A DNA stretch of 56,812 nt from an uncultured Armatimonadota bacterium (GCA_903927025.1 CAIYLG010000049.1:1-56812), one strand, 5' to 3'. Shown: positions 44,796 to 53,185, numbered from the stretch's first letter. The notes: generated from the letters alone by a model not told the origin. Made by a program: numbers and translations.

Positions 44796-46871
44796 ATGGA
44801 TCGACAGTTTAAACCGACCTATAGCGTTGTCACCGGGGTTTTGGTTGTCTTTGCCCTGCTCGCTTTTGCCAAGCGAGCCTTCATCGGCTTCATCCCTCGC
44901 ACCTCCAATGCCCTTGCCACCTCTCGCCAACGCTTTCTAGCGGCCGCAGGTCACCAAGAGATCGTTTGGCACATGGTTGACCGCAACACGTTTGATACAG
45001 CCAAGCGACTCGATAAACCGATTCTGCTTGTGGTTGGCCTATCTGCAACCCGGCAGGGTCATGAAATTGACTCCAGAACGTTCGAGGACCCCGACACCGC
45101 TCGATTTGTTTCGCAGACGTTTTACTGCGTGCGAGCGGATGGATACGAGCATCCAGACTGGTTGAACGCCCTTCTGCCATTTACGCGACTGCCGTTTGGA
45201 ATCGTGCCGAGCTACCAGATGTGGATTCTGGACAACAGCGGCAACGTCGTCAACTTCATCACCCGAACCTACGAGATGGGAGAAGTGGACACTCACACGA
45301 TGTATCGCGCGCTCCTAAATGCTCGCGATACCTGCGAATTCATCCGTACGCATCAAAAGCCCGGCGGCCCCGTTGCCAACTTGCAGGGAGCGGACCTGCA
45401 GAGCCTGGAAATCCCACCCAAAACGCTCCAGCCGAGTTTGGCGGCCTACATGGTCACCCTGGGTACTCGCTCGGATCCTCACACTGGCGGGTTCCCACAG
45501 GGAAATGTCCAGGAACTGTTTCCCAGCGCCTGGCGATTTCTCACCTTAGTTGGGAACCACAACCTCTGGATGCAGTCGTGCGGCCCGCTCCTCCTTTCGA
45601 AACTGTTCGATGTGCAGGATGGAGGCTTCTTCCGTCTGGGATTTGGACGGGGGGTGGAAGAGGCTGAACTCGGGAAGAACACTCGCCAAAACGCAGAGAT
45701 GCTCCAGGCCCTGGCTGTAGAAGGGCAGATTACAGACGACTCGTTTGAGACAACACTCGCAAGACAAACTTTTGACTGGCTGCTCACCTCGCTCAACCGA
45801 AATGGACTGTTGCCCGCCTGCCAGGACGATGATGAGTCGCCTCAAGGGCGAAGTCCCCGATACAGCTACCCCCTCTGGCGACTTCACGATGTTTTGACTT
45901 CTGCTGACCGAGATTGGTCCTATGAGCACCTTGGGCTGGATTCCACAAAGAACCGCCAGATGGTCCCATACCTCACGTCTCGTTCCACCCTTCTGGACTT
46001 CCAATCGACTTACAGCCGAGTGATCCAAGAGATGCGCCTTGGGAACCCGCAGCGGCCGACTTACAACGATGGTGGCTATCTGGACGTCAACGGTCATTCA
46101 CTGGCACGAATGTGGGAAGTCAGCCGCCTGTGGAACGACACCAAGCGCCAGCAGGCTCTAAAACTTGCAGACGGGCGCCTCAAAGCCTTTGAGGAGTCAG
46201 TGGACCTGATGCACTTTATCGGTGGGCAAGACCGTTCGCTAGGCTACTTGGGCGACTTTCTTGGCTTCTGCGATCTGCGGCTGAATGAGTACCTCGCCAC
46301 TGGACGGGTGGAATCTCTTCAAGAAGGACTGCGGTATTTGAATATCGCTCGGACCATGTTTAAAGGGAAGCAGCCAGGGCAGTTCAATCTGTCGAGAGAC
46401 TCAGATTCGGTCGGGCGAGCCCCCACGCTGGTGATGCCCGAGATCGTGGACAACGCCGCTGAATCCTGCACTGCTCAACTGATTCGACTGGACCTGGCTT
46501 ATGGACGACTGACTGCGAATACCCCCGCGGGCCAAGATCTGCTCAGCGAGGCTCAAGACGCGATGTCGCTCTTTGCTGATACTGCGATCGGTGGGGGACC
46601 GATGACGGCAGGCTACTTCTGCGCTGTCGCCGACCTCCTGGATGGACGATATGCGGTAGCCGTGGGCCCAGAAGCCAAGCGTCTGTCAGACGGCCTCTTC
46701 CGCTTGGCCCCAACCCGATTCGTAGCCCCTGCGATGGGCAATTTCCGTAAGGATCTGCAGTCGAAGCGACCCGGAATCTACCTGATCGGAAAGGACATCC
46801 AGGGTCCCTATTCCGTGGAGGATGCAGCAGACCTTCTGCCAATCAGTCTCTCTCTTCGCGCGACGCCGTGA
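44796..46871 (+). CDS. Membrane-anchored DUF255 (YyaL)-like protein lacking the CxxC
   Basis: 691 residues. One membrane helix at about 9-30 (YSVVTGVLVVFALLAFAKR) anchors a thioredoxin-like domain (about 60-180: LDKPILLVVGLSATRQGHEI, FVSQTFYCVRADGYEHPDW, GIVPSYQMWILDNSGNVV). In the YyaL/SPATA20 family the corresponding site is usually CHWCH, but here it is ATRQGH, so redox chemistry is lost. The C-terminal part (about 200-690) resembles the alpha/alpha six-hairpin glycosidase-like barrel of the same family (GGFFRLGFGRGV, GGYLDVNGHSLARMWEV). Function unknown. Confidence 0.7.
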   Translation: MDRQFKPTYSVVTGVLVVFALLAFAKRAFIGFIPRTSNALATSRQRFLAAAGHQEIVWHMVDRNTFDTAKRLDKPILLVVGLSATRQGHEIDSRTFEDPDTARFVSQTFYCVRADGYEHPDWLNALLPFTRLPFGIVPSYQMWILDNSGNVVNFITRTYEMGEVDTHTMYRALLNARDTCEFIRTHQKPGGPVANLQGADLQSLEIPPKTLQPSLAAYMVTLGTRSDPHTGGFPQGNVQELFPSAWRFLTLVGNHNLWMQSCGPLLLSKLFDVQDGGFFRLGFGRGVEEAELGKNTRQNAEMLQALAVEGQITDDSFETTLARQTFDWLLTSLNRNGLLPACQDDDESPQGRSPRYSYPLWRLHDVLTSADRDWSYEHLGLDSTKNRQMVPYLTSRSTLLDFQSTYSRVIQEMRLGNPQRPTYNDGGYLDVNGHSLARMWEVSRLWNDTKRQQALKLADGRLKAFEESVDLMHFIGGQDRSLGYLGDFLGFCDLRLNEYLATGRVESLQEGLRYLNIARTMFKGKQPGQFNLSRDSDSVGRAPTLVMPEIVDNAAESCTAQLIRLDLAYGRLTANTPAGQDLLSEAQDAMSLFADTAIGGGPMTAGYFCAVADLLDGRYAVAVGPEAKRLSDGLFRLAPTRFVAPAMGNFRKDLQSKRPGIYLIGKDIQGPYSVEDAADLLPISLSLRATP

Positions 46872-46904
46872 CTCTAAAGCCCCTCTTGGGTCATAATCTC
46901 CCCC

Positions 46905-46994
<90 letters not shown>

Positions 46995-47003
46995 TTTCAA
47001 CCT

Positions 47004-47040
47004 GAGCCCGCCAAGGATCATCTTCGGCGGGCTCATTTCG
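47004..47040 (+). terminator. tRNA-Ser terminator
   Basis: A 9-bp stem GAGCCCGCC / GGCGGGCTC (47004-47012 with 47026-47034) followed by ATTTCG. The same terminator recurs after the second attachment copy (49090-49098 with 49112-49120). Confidence 0.75.
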
Positions 47041-47138
47041 TATGCAATTCAGGATGGCCCATTTTAATTGGACGTTGTTCGACTCTCTTCATTGCCCTGT
47101 TGCGGGATAATTGAATGTCATGGAGATATGGGGATAGA

Positions 47139-48605
47139 ATGCTCAAATCCAACGAATCCCAGGTCGTGGCTTTGATCCATGGACTTCGCAAACTTCCGAA
47201 GGAGACGGAGTGGCTAGAGTTTAAGCACAATGATGGTGAGCCCCAGGAAATCGGTGAATACATTTCGGCACTCTCCAACTCGGCGGCGCTTGAAGGACAG
47301 TCCACGGGATACGTCATTTGGGGGATCGATAATAACACTCACGAGGTCGTCGGCACCACGTTTGACCCCGACACGACTAAGAAGGGCAATGAAGATCTAG
47401 AAAGCTGGCTACTGCGATTGCTGCAGCCCCGCATCGACTTCGAATTTCACAAGGCTCGGATCAATGATCAGCCAGTAGTGCTTCTGGAAGTCGGTAAGGC
47501 CTTTCGCCATCCAGTACGGTTTCAAGGCGTCGATTACATCCGCATCGACAGCTACAAGAAGAAACTGAAAGACTTTCAAGAGAAGGAACGAAGCCTGTGG
47601 AAAGTCTTCGAGCAATCTCCATTTGAAGATGCGGTCGCTGCAGCTGGACGGTCGCCTAGCGATGTCCTCAAAATGCTGGACTATACAGCTTATTTTCGGC
47701 TCTTGGAACTTCCAATACCGACTGACGCCAACGCCACCCTTGAAGCATTGGTAAGCGATGAATTGGTAAAGCGGCAAGTCGACGGTGCGTGGACGATCAC
47801 AAACCTTGGTGCATTGCTCTTCGCCCATGACCTGACGGATTTTCGTTCGATCCGCCGCAAACCGACTCGCGTCATTGTTTACCAGGGTAACGACCGAATT
47901 AGTGGGCTCCGAGAGGTTGAGATAAAGAGTGGTTATGCGAATGGATTTGAAAAGCTCGTCGAGACTATCGACAATTTACTTCCGAGGAGCGAGGCTATCG
48001 GTCAGGCATTGCGGGCTTCGGTGCCGATCTATCCTGAGCTCGCCATTCGCGAGCTTCTAGCTAATGCACTTATCCACCAGGACTTAACTGTGACGGGAGC
48101 GGGACCGATGGTCGAGATATTTGAGAACCGTATGGAGATCACAAACCCTGGCGAACCGCTCATCGATCCTCAACGTTTTTTGGACAGCCCTCCACGATCA
48201 AGAAATGAGGCACTCGCGGCGCTCATGAGGAGGATGGGAATCTGCGAAGAGCGCGGGAGTGGAATTGACAAAGTAGTTTCGATGACCGAGATTTACCAAC
48301 TTCCCGCACCTGAATTTGCCAAACCCCTTGAGAGCACCAAAGCGACGCTCTTTTGCAAGCGGTTGTTTAAGGACATGTCTAAGAAAGATCAAATTAGAGC
48401 CTGCTACTTCAATGCATGTCTTAAATGGGTTAGTGGCGAATTCATGACGAATCTGAGCATCCGCGAGCGCTTCGGTATCAAAGAGGAAAATAAAGCAACC
48501 GCTTCGAGACTCATCAAGGACGCCGTGGCAGATGGCTCAGTGAAAGCTTTCGATCCCGACGCCCCAAACAGAAACTTGATGAAGTACGTGCCTTGGTGGG
48601 CCTAG
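47139..48605 (+). CDS. AlbA_2 (Schlafen-like) / HATPase domain protein, island cargo 1
   Basis: 488 residues. An N-terminal AlbA_2 domain (about 5-130: ETEWLEFKHNDGEPQEIGEY, SALSNSAAL, GYVIWGIDNNTHEVVGTTFD) is followed by a GHKL ATPase-like segment (about 290-380: PELAIRELLANALIHQDLTV, ENRMEITNPGEPL, GSGIDKV) and a C-terminal winged-helix region (INTERPRO-type RecG-like tail; FGIKEENKATASRLIKDAV). Proteins of this build are often annotated as ATP-binding transcriptional regulators and are common in defence islands. The ATG at 47139 follows GGGGAT; an in-frame ATG at 47115 would add eight residues. It is the only full gene between the first two tRNA-Ser copies. Confidence 0.8.
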   Translation: MLKSNESQVVALIHGLRKLPKETEWLEFKHNDGEPQEIGEYISALSNSAALEGQSTGYVIWGIDNNTHEVVGTTFDPDTTKKGNEDLESWLLRLLQPRIDFEFHKARINDQPVVLLEVGKAFRHPVRFQGVDYIRIDSYKKKLKDFQEKERSLWKVFEQSPFEDAVAAAGRSPSDVLKMLDYTAYFRLLELPIPTDANATLEALVSDELVKRQVDGAWTITNLGALLFAHDLTDFRSIRRKPTRVIVYQGNDRISGLREVEIKSGYANGFEKLVETIDNLLPRSEAIGQALRASVPIYPELAIRELLANALIHQDLTVTGAGPMVEIFENRMEITNPGEPLIDPQRFLDSPPRSRNEALAALMRRMGICEERGSGIDKVVSMTEIYQLPAPEFAKPLESTKATLFCKRLFKDMSKKDQIRACYFNACLKWVSGEFMTNLSIRERFGIKEENKATASRLIKDAVADGSVKAFDPDAPNRNLMKYVPWWA

Positions 48606-48611
48606 CTGGCC

Positions 48612-48862
48612 CATTGACGGGCCATTGATGGGGTCGGGGTTTTCGGCGATTCGTGGCGCTTCTCAGATTCAAATAGTCATTGAAGGGTCATTGATGGGTT
48701 CGGGATTTTCGGCTTATTGAGATAGCCCAAATCAGGAACATGTTCCTGATTCGAGGTCTTTGACGTGCTCAGGAAGTCATTGACGGGCCATTGATGAAAT
48801 CGAAGGTTAGGGGCATGCGTGGCAACTCATCAGGTTCAAGAAGTCATTGACGAGCCATTGAT
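48612..48862 (+). repeat. Four direct repeats of a CATTGACGGGCCATTGATG-like unit
   Basis: Copies start at 48612, 48678, 48778 and 48845 with the spelling CATTGAmGGGyCATTGATG or close variants. Each unit is itself made of two CATTGA half-sites about 11 nt apart, one helical turn. Three of the four are preceded by AGT. Spacing is 66, 100 and 67 nt. This could be a binding-site array for a protein coded by the element. Confidence 0.65.
48730..48751. repeat. Perfect 22-bp palindrome
   Basis: The palindrome is centred on ACATGT with arms AATCAGGA and TCCTGATT. A related copy, 19 of 22 matching, is at 49227-49248 in the second module. Operator or recombinase binding are both possible. Confidence 0.65.
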
Positions 48863-48908
48863 CGAGCAGTCCGAAACGTCCTACACAGAAGGTCTTTTCG
48901 CGGCCTCC

Positions 48909-49066
48909 CGTATGCATTTCACATCAATCTTGTATGCAGTTTCAGCCACCGTGGCAGCGATTTCGACCCGATGGAGGGTCCACTCAGGCTCAAAGCCCGC
49001 TCTCAGTGGATCGTTGAGCCATAACCCAATGACTACGGTGATTTTCGAATCCCTCCCTCTCCGCCA
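48909..49066. mobile_element. Second attachment-site region (tRNA-Ser 3' copy plus flanking repeats)
   Basis: The 23 bp at 49044-49066 are identical to the tRNA-Ser 3' end (46970-46992). Upstream, 131 bp (48921-49051 or nearly) align without gaps to 50521-50651 (98 of 131 matches by hand). Arm-like repeats CGTATGCATTTCAC (48909-48922) and TGTATGCAGTTTCAG (48931-48945) lie at its left. Downstream, the tRNA terminator and CGTACGCATTTCAG (49125-49138) are duplicated. This is the boundary between two inserted modules. Confidence 0.8.
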
Positions 49067-49290
49067 GCTTTTAGGCCGAAGTCGCACCTGAGCCCGCCAA
49101 GGATTGATCCTGGCGGGCTCATTTCGTACGCATTTCAGATAGATTCGGGCTTCGCGGAACGTCCTCGCCAAACGGACACATTCAGCACGTGAATGGCGAT
49201 CTCTCTTTTTGCCGCAGGATAGGTACCAACAGGTACATGTTCCTGATTGACGAATCGTTCCATTCCAACGTATAGTATTAGGAGAGGCGA

Positions 49291-49407
49291 ATGGTCCAGA
49301 CGGACGGGGCGGATTTTGCAATGCGGAACGCCGACCTTCTCAAGCCTCACTACCCTTTTTTCTCTTGGGTTGCTGAGCGTCACGCACGATCTCCCGAAGG
49401 CGGATAA
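49291..49407 (+). CDS. Possible small protein, unknown
   Basis: A 38-residue frame (MVQTDGADFAMRNADLLKPH, then YPFFSWVAERHARSPEGG) with a strong AGGAGAGG ribosome site and a TATAGT box close upstream. It overlaps the 3' end of the convergent DUF3800 gene by about 70 bp. No family is recognised; the ribosome site is the main support. Confidence 0.3.
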   Translation: MVQTDGADFAMRNADLLKPHYPFFSWVAERHARSPEGG

Positions 49408-50440
49408 CTCCGTCACGAATATCTGCGTCGGGAAATATCTTCACACCAAACTTTCCCTGCTCAACATCTGAGCGCGTCGATATTTTCGGCCCCCAGAGCT
49501 TTAGAAAGCTGTGATCCGAGGCAAACTGTGCTCTGGTCCAGTTGAGCAAAGAACGTGCCGCAAGGTCTGCCAATTCCAACGGATGTGAACCGCGTTTAGT
49601 TCGGAACTCACAGCCTGGGCGCAGCCACCCACGGAAGCAGCCATCACTCACGAATTCACTTCCGTGAATCAGGAGGTCTGCGAACGCTCGCTGGTGCAAG
49701 GCGTCTTCCAAGTTGCCTATGCTCTCAAACACCAAGCGACCGCACGGCTTTAGCGTTTGATCCGCGTGCAACATGTCGACAAACCGTTCGGCAACGAATG
49801 TGAGTGCTATTTCGTAGAGCCCTGCAGGAAGGTTCGGATACTCCGTTCCTTCGAGAAGCAACTCGGCCAGTTTGTCCTTTCGTATCACGGTCCCCAAAAG
49901 GCGGAAATCGGTGGATTCCACTATGCAATCCAATTCACGTCGAAATTCGGATTGTGTGACCAAGTTATCGCCAAAGGCGAAGTCGTCCACTCCTTTCTCA
50001 ATCTGAGGAGCATGGAGGCATAAAGAGGGAGCGAGCCCATACTTCTGTTTCAGGGCGTTAGCGGCTTCGATATAACCGTCAGCAGTCTCATTATCCATGG
50101 CAACCCCAGCGAGCACGAAATGGGGCTGCTCCAAGTCGCGCTCAGGCTTGCCACTCTCATCCAAATGGAGGGTTATAACTCCACGCCGATGCTCTAGCGC
50201 TAGGTGCTGAGATCGCCCCTTATATTTCCTGCGAGGGTCAAGATGGCCACCGCCGCGGCTCTCATCCGCTTCGAAGCAGCGTCGCAGGTCTCGTCTGAGA
50301 TTGTCGAGAGCAGTCCGAAGTTGATCGTGTTCAAGGAATTCCACGCGAGATTGGGCGAGTGTCAGCAATTGCAGTGCCTCTTCCGCCCGCGCAGCCCTTG
50401 CTCGCGCCATGCGTTTTCCTTGCGGGTCTTGGGAAGCCAT
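49340..50440 (-). CDS. DUF3800 protein, island cargo 2
   Basis: 366 residues. DUF3800 hallmarks are ITLHLDESGKPERDLEQPHF followed by VLAGVAMD (an acidic DES motif as in RNase H-like folds) and the late acidic motif LELADLAARSLL. An N-terminal helical and Arg-rich region of about 90 residues precedes them. The family is predicted nuclease-like and is frequent in defence and mobile regions; biochemical role is inferred. Two starts are possible: ATG at 50440 (GAGG very close) or ATG at 50410 (AAGGA, better spacing). The frame continues upstream through the attachment repeat, which is excluded. Confidence 0.8.
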   Translation of the reverse strand: MASQDPQGKRMARARAARAEEALQLLTLAQSRVEFLEHDQLRTALDNLRRDLRRCFEADESRGGGHLDPRRKYKGRSQHLALEHRRGVITLHLDESGKPERDLEQPHFVLAGVAMDNETADGYIEAANALKQKYGLAPSLCLHAPQIEKGVDDFAFGDNLVTQSEFRRELDCIVESTDFRLLGTVIRKDKLAELLLEGTEYPNLPAGLYEIALTFVAERFVDMLHADQTLKPCGRLVFESIGNLEDALHQRAFADLLIHGSEFVSDGCFRGWLRPGCEFRTKRGSHPLELADLAARSLLNWTRAQFASDHSFLKLWGPKISTRSDVEQGKFGVKIFPDADIRDGVIRLREIVRDAQQPKRKKGSEA

Positions 50441-50510
50441 TGCCTCTATTATCCCCCCACAAAATGCTCGCCGAATGGCTCCGAGTCCGTACGGGATTTG
50501 TGATCGGTCT

Positions 50511-50668
50511 CGTATGCAATTCAGATCGACTTCGTACGCAGTTTCGACCGCCGTGGCTGCGATTTCGACCCGATGGAAGGATGAGACGGGTTCAAAGTTC
50601 GCTGTGAGTGGATCATAGAGCTGTAATCGAACGGCGGAGGTGATTTTCGAATCTCTCCCTCTTTGCCA
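50511..50668. mobile_element. Third, degenerate attachment-site region
   Basis: 50646-50668 matches the tRNA-Ser 3' end at 20 of 23 positions. It is preceded by the gap-free 131-bp homolog of the second attachment region and by arm-like repeats CGTATGCAATTCAG (50511-50524) and CGTACGCAGTTTCGA (50533-50547). It marks the distal edge of the DUF3800 module. Confidence 0.75.
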
Positions 50669-50788
50669 TTTTCGCCCTAGCCAAGTCGGGGTCGCCTGTA
50701 TCATCCTTGTAGTCAGCCACAGTATCGCGGCTCAAGCCAAGGCTTAGGGCGGACTCTGAATATCCGCGCTCGAGGCATTGATAAGAGT

Positions 50789-51283
50789 GTGCTTCCACCA
50801 GAATCCCAACCCTGCCGACTCGAAACTCAGAGGTGCCTGTTACGCCCCGTGGGCACATCTGACTGCGCGGAGCTCGCTGAGCTTTGGACACAGCCGCGTG
50901 TGCGTGAGTATCTCGGCGGGGTTCTACCTCAAGAGGAGGCACTCAAGCGCACAGCATCAATAGTCGCTCGCCCGAATACCTGGGCAGTCGAACTGATCGA
51001 ACAGGACAAGGTGATCGGAATCGTCACCCTCAGCGAAAGAGATCACGAAACCGAGATTAGCTACATGTTCCTGCCCGAATGTTGGGGGAACGGCTACGCT
51101 CTCGAGTCCTGCCGAGCCGTGGTGAAATTTGCCTTCGACGCGTTGGGACTAAGCGAAGTCATCGCCGTCACCCAAAGCGCCAATGAACCTTCTCGGCGAC
51201 TCCTCGTCGCACTCGGGATGTCGCCCGTCCGCACGTTTGTCGAGTTCGATGCGGAGCAAGTGGAATATCGCCTCAAGCGCTAA
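50789..51283 (+). CDS. GNAT-family N-acetyltransferase
   Basis: 164 residues, GTG start. RimJ/RimL-like pattern: TQRCLLRPVGTSDCAELAEL, VIGIVTLSERDHETEISYMF, the acetyl-CoA loop region PECWGNGYALESCRAVVKFA and ANEPSRRLLVALGM. These enzymes acetylate N-termini or small amines; the target is unknown. It is the first gene beyond the island. Confidence 0.88.
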   Translation: MLPPESQPCRLETQRCLLRPVGTSDCAELAELWTQPRVREYLGGVLPQEEALKRTASIVARPNTWAVELIEQDKVIGIVTLSERDHETEISYMFLPECWGNGYALESCRAVVKFAFDALGLSEVIAVTQSANEPSRRLLVALGMSPVRTFVEFDAEQVEYRLKR

Positions 51284-51319
51284 CACCAAGAGCGCAGGTC
51301 TTCGGTGTATCGTGATCGC

Positions 51320-52567
51320 ATGAGTTGGTTGCTTGCGCTTGTCCTTATCGGGGTCTCCACCCCAACGGCAACGCCGCCCGACAAGGTCGACGCAACCACC
51401 CTCAACGACAAGGTGCTGTTTGGCTACCAGGGTTGGTTTCGTACTCCGAGCGATGGTTCGCCTGGTGGCTGGAGCCACTGGTCGAAGGGAAATCCGACGC
51501 CAGAGACGATGGCGATGGACCTTTACCCCGATCTTTCTGAGTTCTCAACCAAAGACCTCTTCCAAATCCCGGGCCAGACCATCGGCACTAAACCCGCTTG
51601 GCTGTTCTCCTCTTTCAACCCAAACGTGGTGCAGAAGCACTTCGAGTGGATGAAAGCCTACGGGCTGGATGGAGTCCTCCTTCAGCGATTTGTGACCGAT
51701 ATCCCCAAGGTCAGAAGCGAGGGTGACCGAGTGCTTCTCAACGTGATGCACTCGGCCGAGGCGACCGGCAGGGTTTTTGCGATCGAATACGACATCTCCG
51801 GTGCTGATGCGACGAAGGTTGCCAACCAACTCCAGGAAGATTGGCAACACCTCGTCAACGACGTCCATATCACGGGGAGCCCCAGCTACCTTCACGATGG
51901 CGGACACCCGGTCGTTTCGATTTGGGGAATGGGACTGTCCGATAAGTCCCACCCACCTTCCGAACCGCCTCCGGCCATGGAAGTCATCAACTGGTTTCAA
52001 AAGATAGCCAAGACAATGGTCATCGGTGGAACGCCCGCTTACTGGATGCAGCTCAACCGCGACGCAAAGTCAGACCCGAAATGGACGAACGCCTACCACC
52101 AGATGGATGTGATCCAGCCCTGGACGGTGGGCCGCTATGGGAACCTTGAGGAAGTGGACCGCTGGAAAGCAGACCACCTTGTCCCAGAATTAATCGATAC
52201 CGCCGCTCACCAGCAGCGCTACATGCCGGTCATCTTCCCAGGTTTCTCGTGGCACAACCTCAACCCCCAGTCACCCGCCAATCAAATCCCCCGCCTCGGT
52301 GGTTCCTTCCTTTGGCGTCAGGCAATCAACGCCCAGTCTGCGGGAGCCAAGATGCTGAAGATCGCTATGTTTGACGAGGTCAACGAGGGCACGGCGATGT
52401 TCAAGGCTGCTTCACGGCGAATCGATGCGCCGGATCAGGGCTACTGGCTCACCCTAGACGCAGACGGTCTCAAACTCCCATCGGACTGGTATCTGCGCCT
52501 AGCTGGGCAAATCACAAACGCCTTTCATACTCACAAGTCCCTTCCGGCAGACCCTCCCAAACCGTAG
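51320..52567 (+). CDS. Secreted GH99/GH71-like glycosidase
   Basis: 415 residues with a hydrophobic leader (MSWLLALVLIGVSTPTA). VLFGYQGWFRTPSDG is the start typical of bacterial GH71/GH99-like proteins, followed by MKAYGLDGVLLQRF, FAIEYDISGAD, MVIGGTPAYWMQ and LKIAMFDEVNEGTAMF, with candidate catalytic acids (EYD, DEVNE) in place. Related enzymes act on mannans or alpha-glucans; the exact substrate is unknown. ATG at 51320 is preferred over a GTG at 51305. Confidence 0.8.
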   Translation: MSWLLALVLIGVSTPTATPPDKVDATTLNDKVLFGYQGWFRTPSDGSPGGWSHWSKGNPTPETMAMDLYPDLSEFSTKDLFQIPGQTIGTKPAWLFSSFNPNVVQKHFEWMKAYGLDGVLLQRFVTDIPKVRSEGDRVLLNVMHSAEATGRVFAIEYDISGADATKVANQLQEDWQHLVNDVHITGSPSYLHDGGHPVVSIWGMGLSDKSHPPSEPPPAMEVINWFQKIAKTMVIGGTPAYWMQLNRDAKSDPKWTNAYHQMDVIQPWTVGRYGNLEEVDRWKADHLVPELIDTAAHQQRYMPVIFPGFSWHNLNPQSPANQIPRLGGSFLWRQAINAQSAGAKMLKIAMFDEVNEGTAMFKAASRRIDAPDQGYWLTLDADGLKLPSDWYLRLAGQITNAFHTHKSLPADPPKP

Positions 52568-52597
52568 CGAGTCTCCTCTATACTCCTGTGACGAATC

Positions 52598-53185
52598 ATG
52601 CGAGGGAGACGCGACACCGACGGCGAAGAAAATCCGGCGAACTATGCCGAGCGGCTGTTGCCTCATGGCCATGAGGTTTGGTGGTATCGGCAGGGCGTCT
52701 ATATCTTCACCGCAATTGCAGCGGTCGTGATCTGGTTCGTCATGATTGGCCCCAAGGAGGTCACCCCAAAAACCGAGATGGTGGACCCTGCCATTGAAGC
52801 GCTTTCCCACGGAGTTAATTCCAAACAGGATCTCGCTTCTTTGTCCAAGGCGCTGCACTACGCGGTGAACCCACCGGACTTGCGCCAATTGGGCGGAAAG
52901 CTATCTCGAGCCAGCACCGCCGAATTTGGCGGTGAGAAGTGCGCGGTGTTTCAGTATCAGTACGGTAAATCCGTCCTTCTGCTTTACGCCTTAAAGACGC
53001 CTCCCGAGCTGTTCAAAAAGATGAAGCAGGCGGTGGTCGCAAAATCCACGTTCTTCATCTCATCGGGTGGTCCTGCATCAGTTGTCGCCTGGAACCACCG
53101 CGACCACCTCACCTATGCTTTGGCGGCAAATGCTACGGAGAAGGACCTCCTGATCCTAGCCGCTAAGGTTGCAAAGGCGTTCTAG
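52598..53185 (+). CDS. Single-pass membrane protein, unknown
   Basis: 195 residues. A cytoplasmic N-terminus of about 30 residues, one membrane helix (GVYIFTAIAAVVIWFVMIGP), and an outer domain of about 140 residues (FGGEKCAVFQYQYGKSVLLL, SSGGPASVVAWNHRDHLTYA). The outer part resembles the periplasmic domain of anti-sigma-like proteins that test electron or nutrient status, but no family is certain. It converges with and overlaps the next gene by 4 bp. Confidence 0.65.
   Translation: MRGRRDTDGEENPANYAERLLPHGHEVWWYRQGVYIFTAIAAVVIWFVMIGPKEVTPKTEMVDPAIEALSHGVNSKQDLASLSKALHYAVNPPDLRQLGGKLSRASTAEFGGEKCAVFQYQYGKSVLLLYALKTPPELFKKMKQAVVAKSTFFISSGGPASVVAWNHRDHLTYALAANATEKDLLILAAKVAKAF

Noticed and set aside
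48612-48862. CRISPR array
   Set aside because: Only four units, unequal spacing of 66-100 nt, no cas genes, and spacers that share sequence.
50441-50704. A longer DUF3800 protein starting at 50704
   Set aside because: The added part is the attachment-site repeat that also precedes the other module, so it is more likely a chance open frame or a separate peptide.
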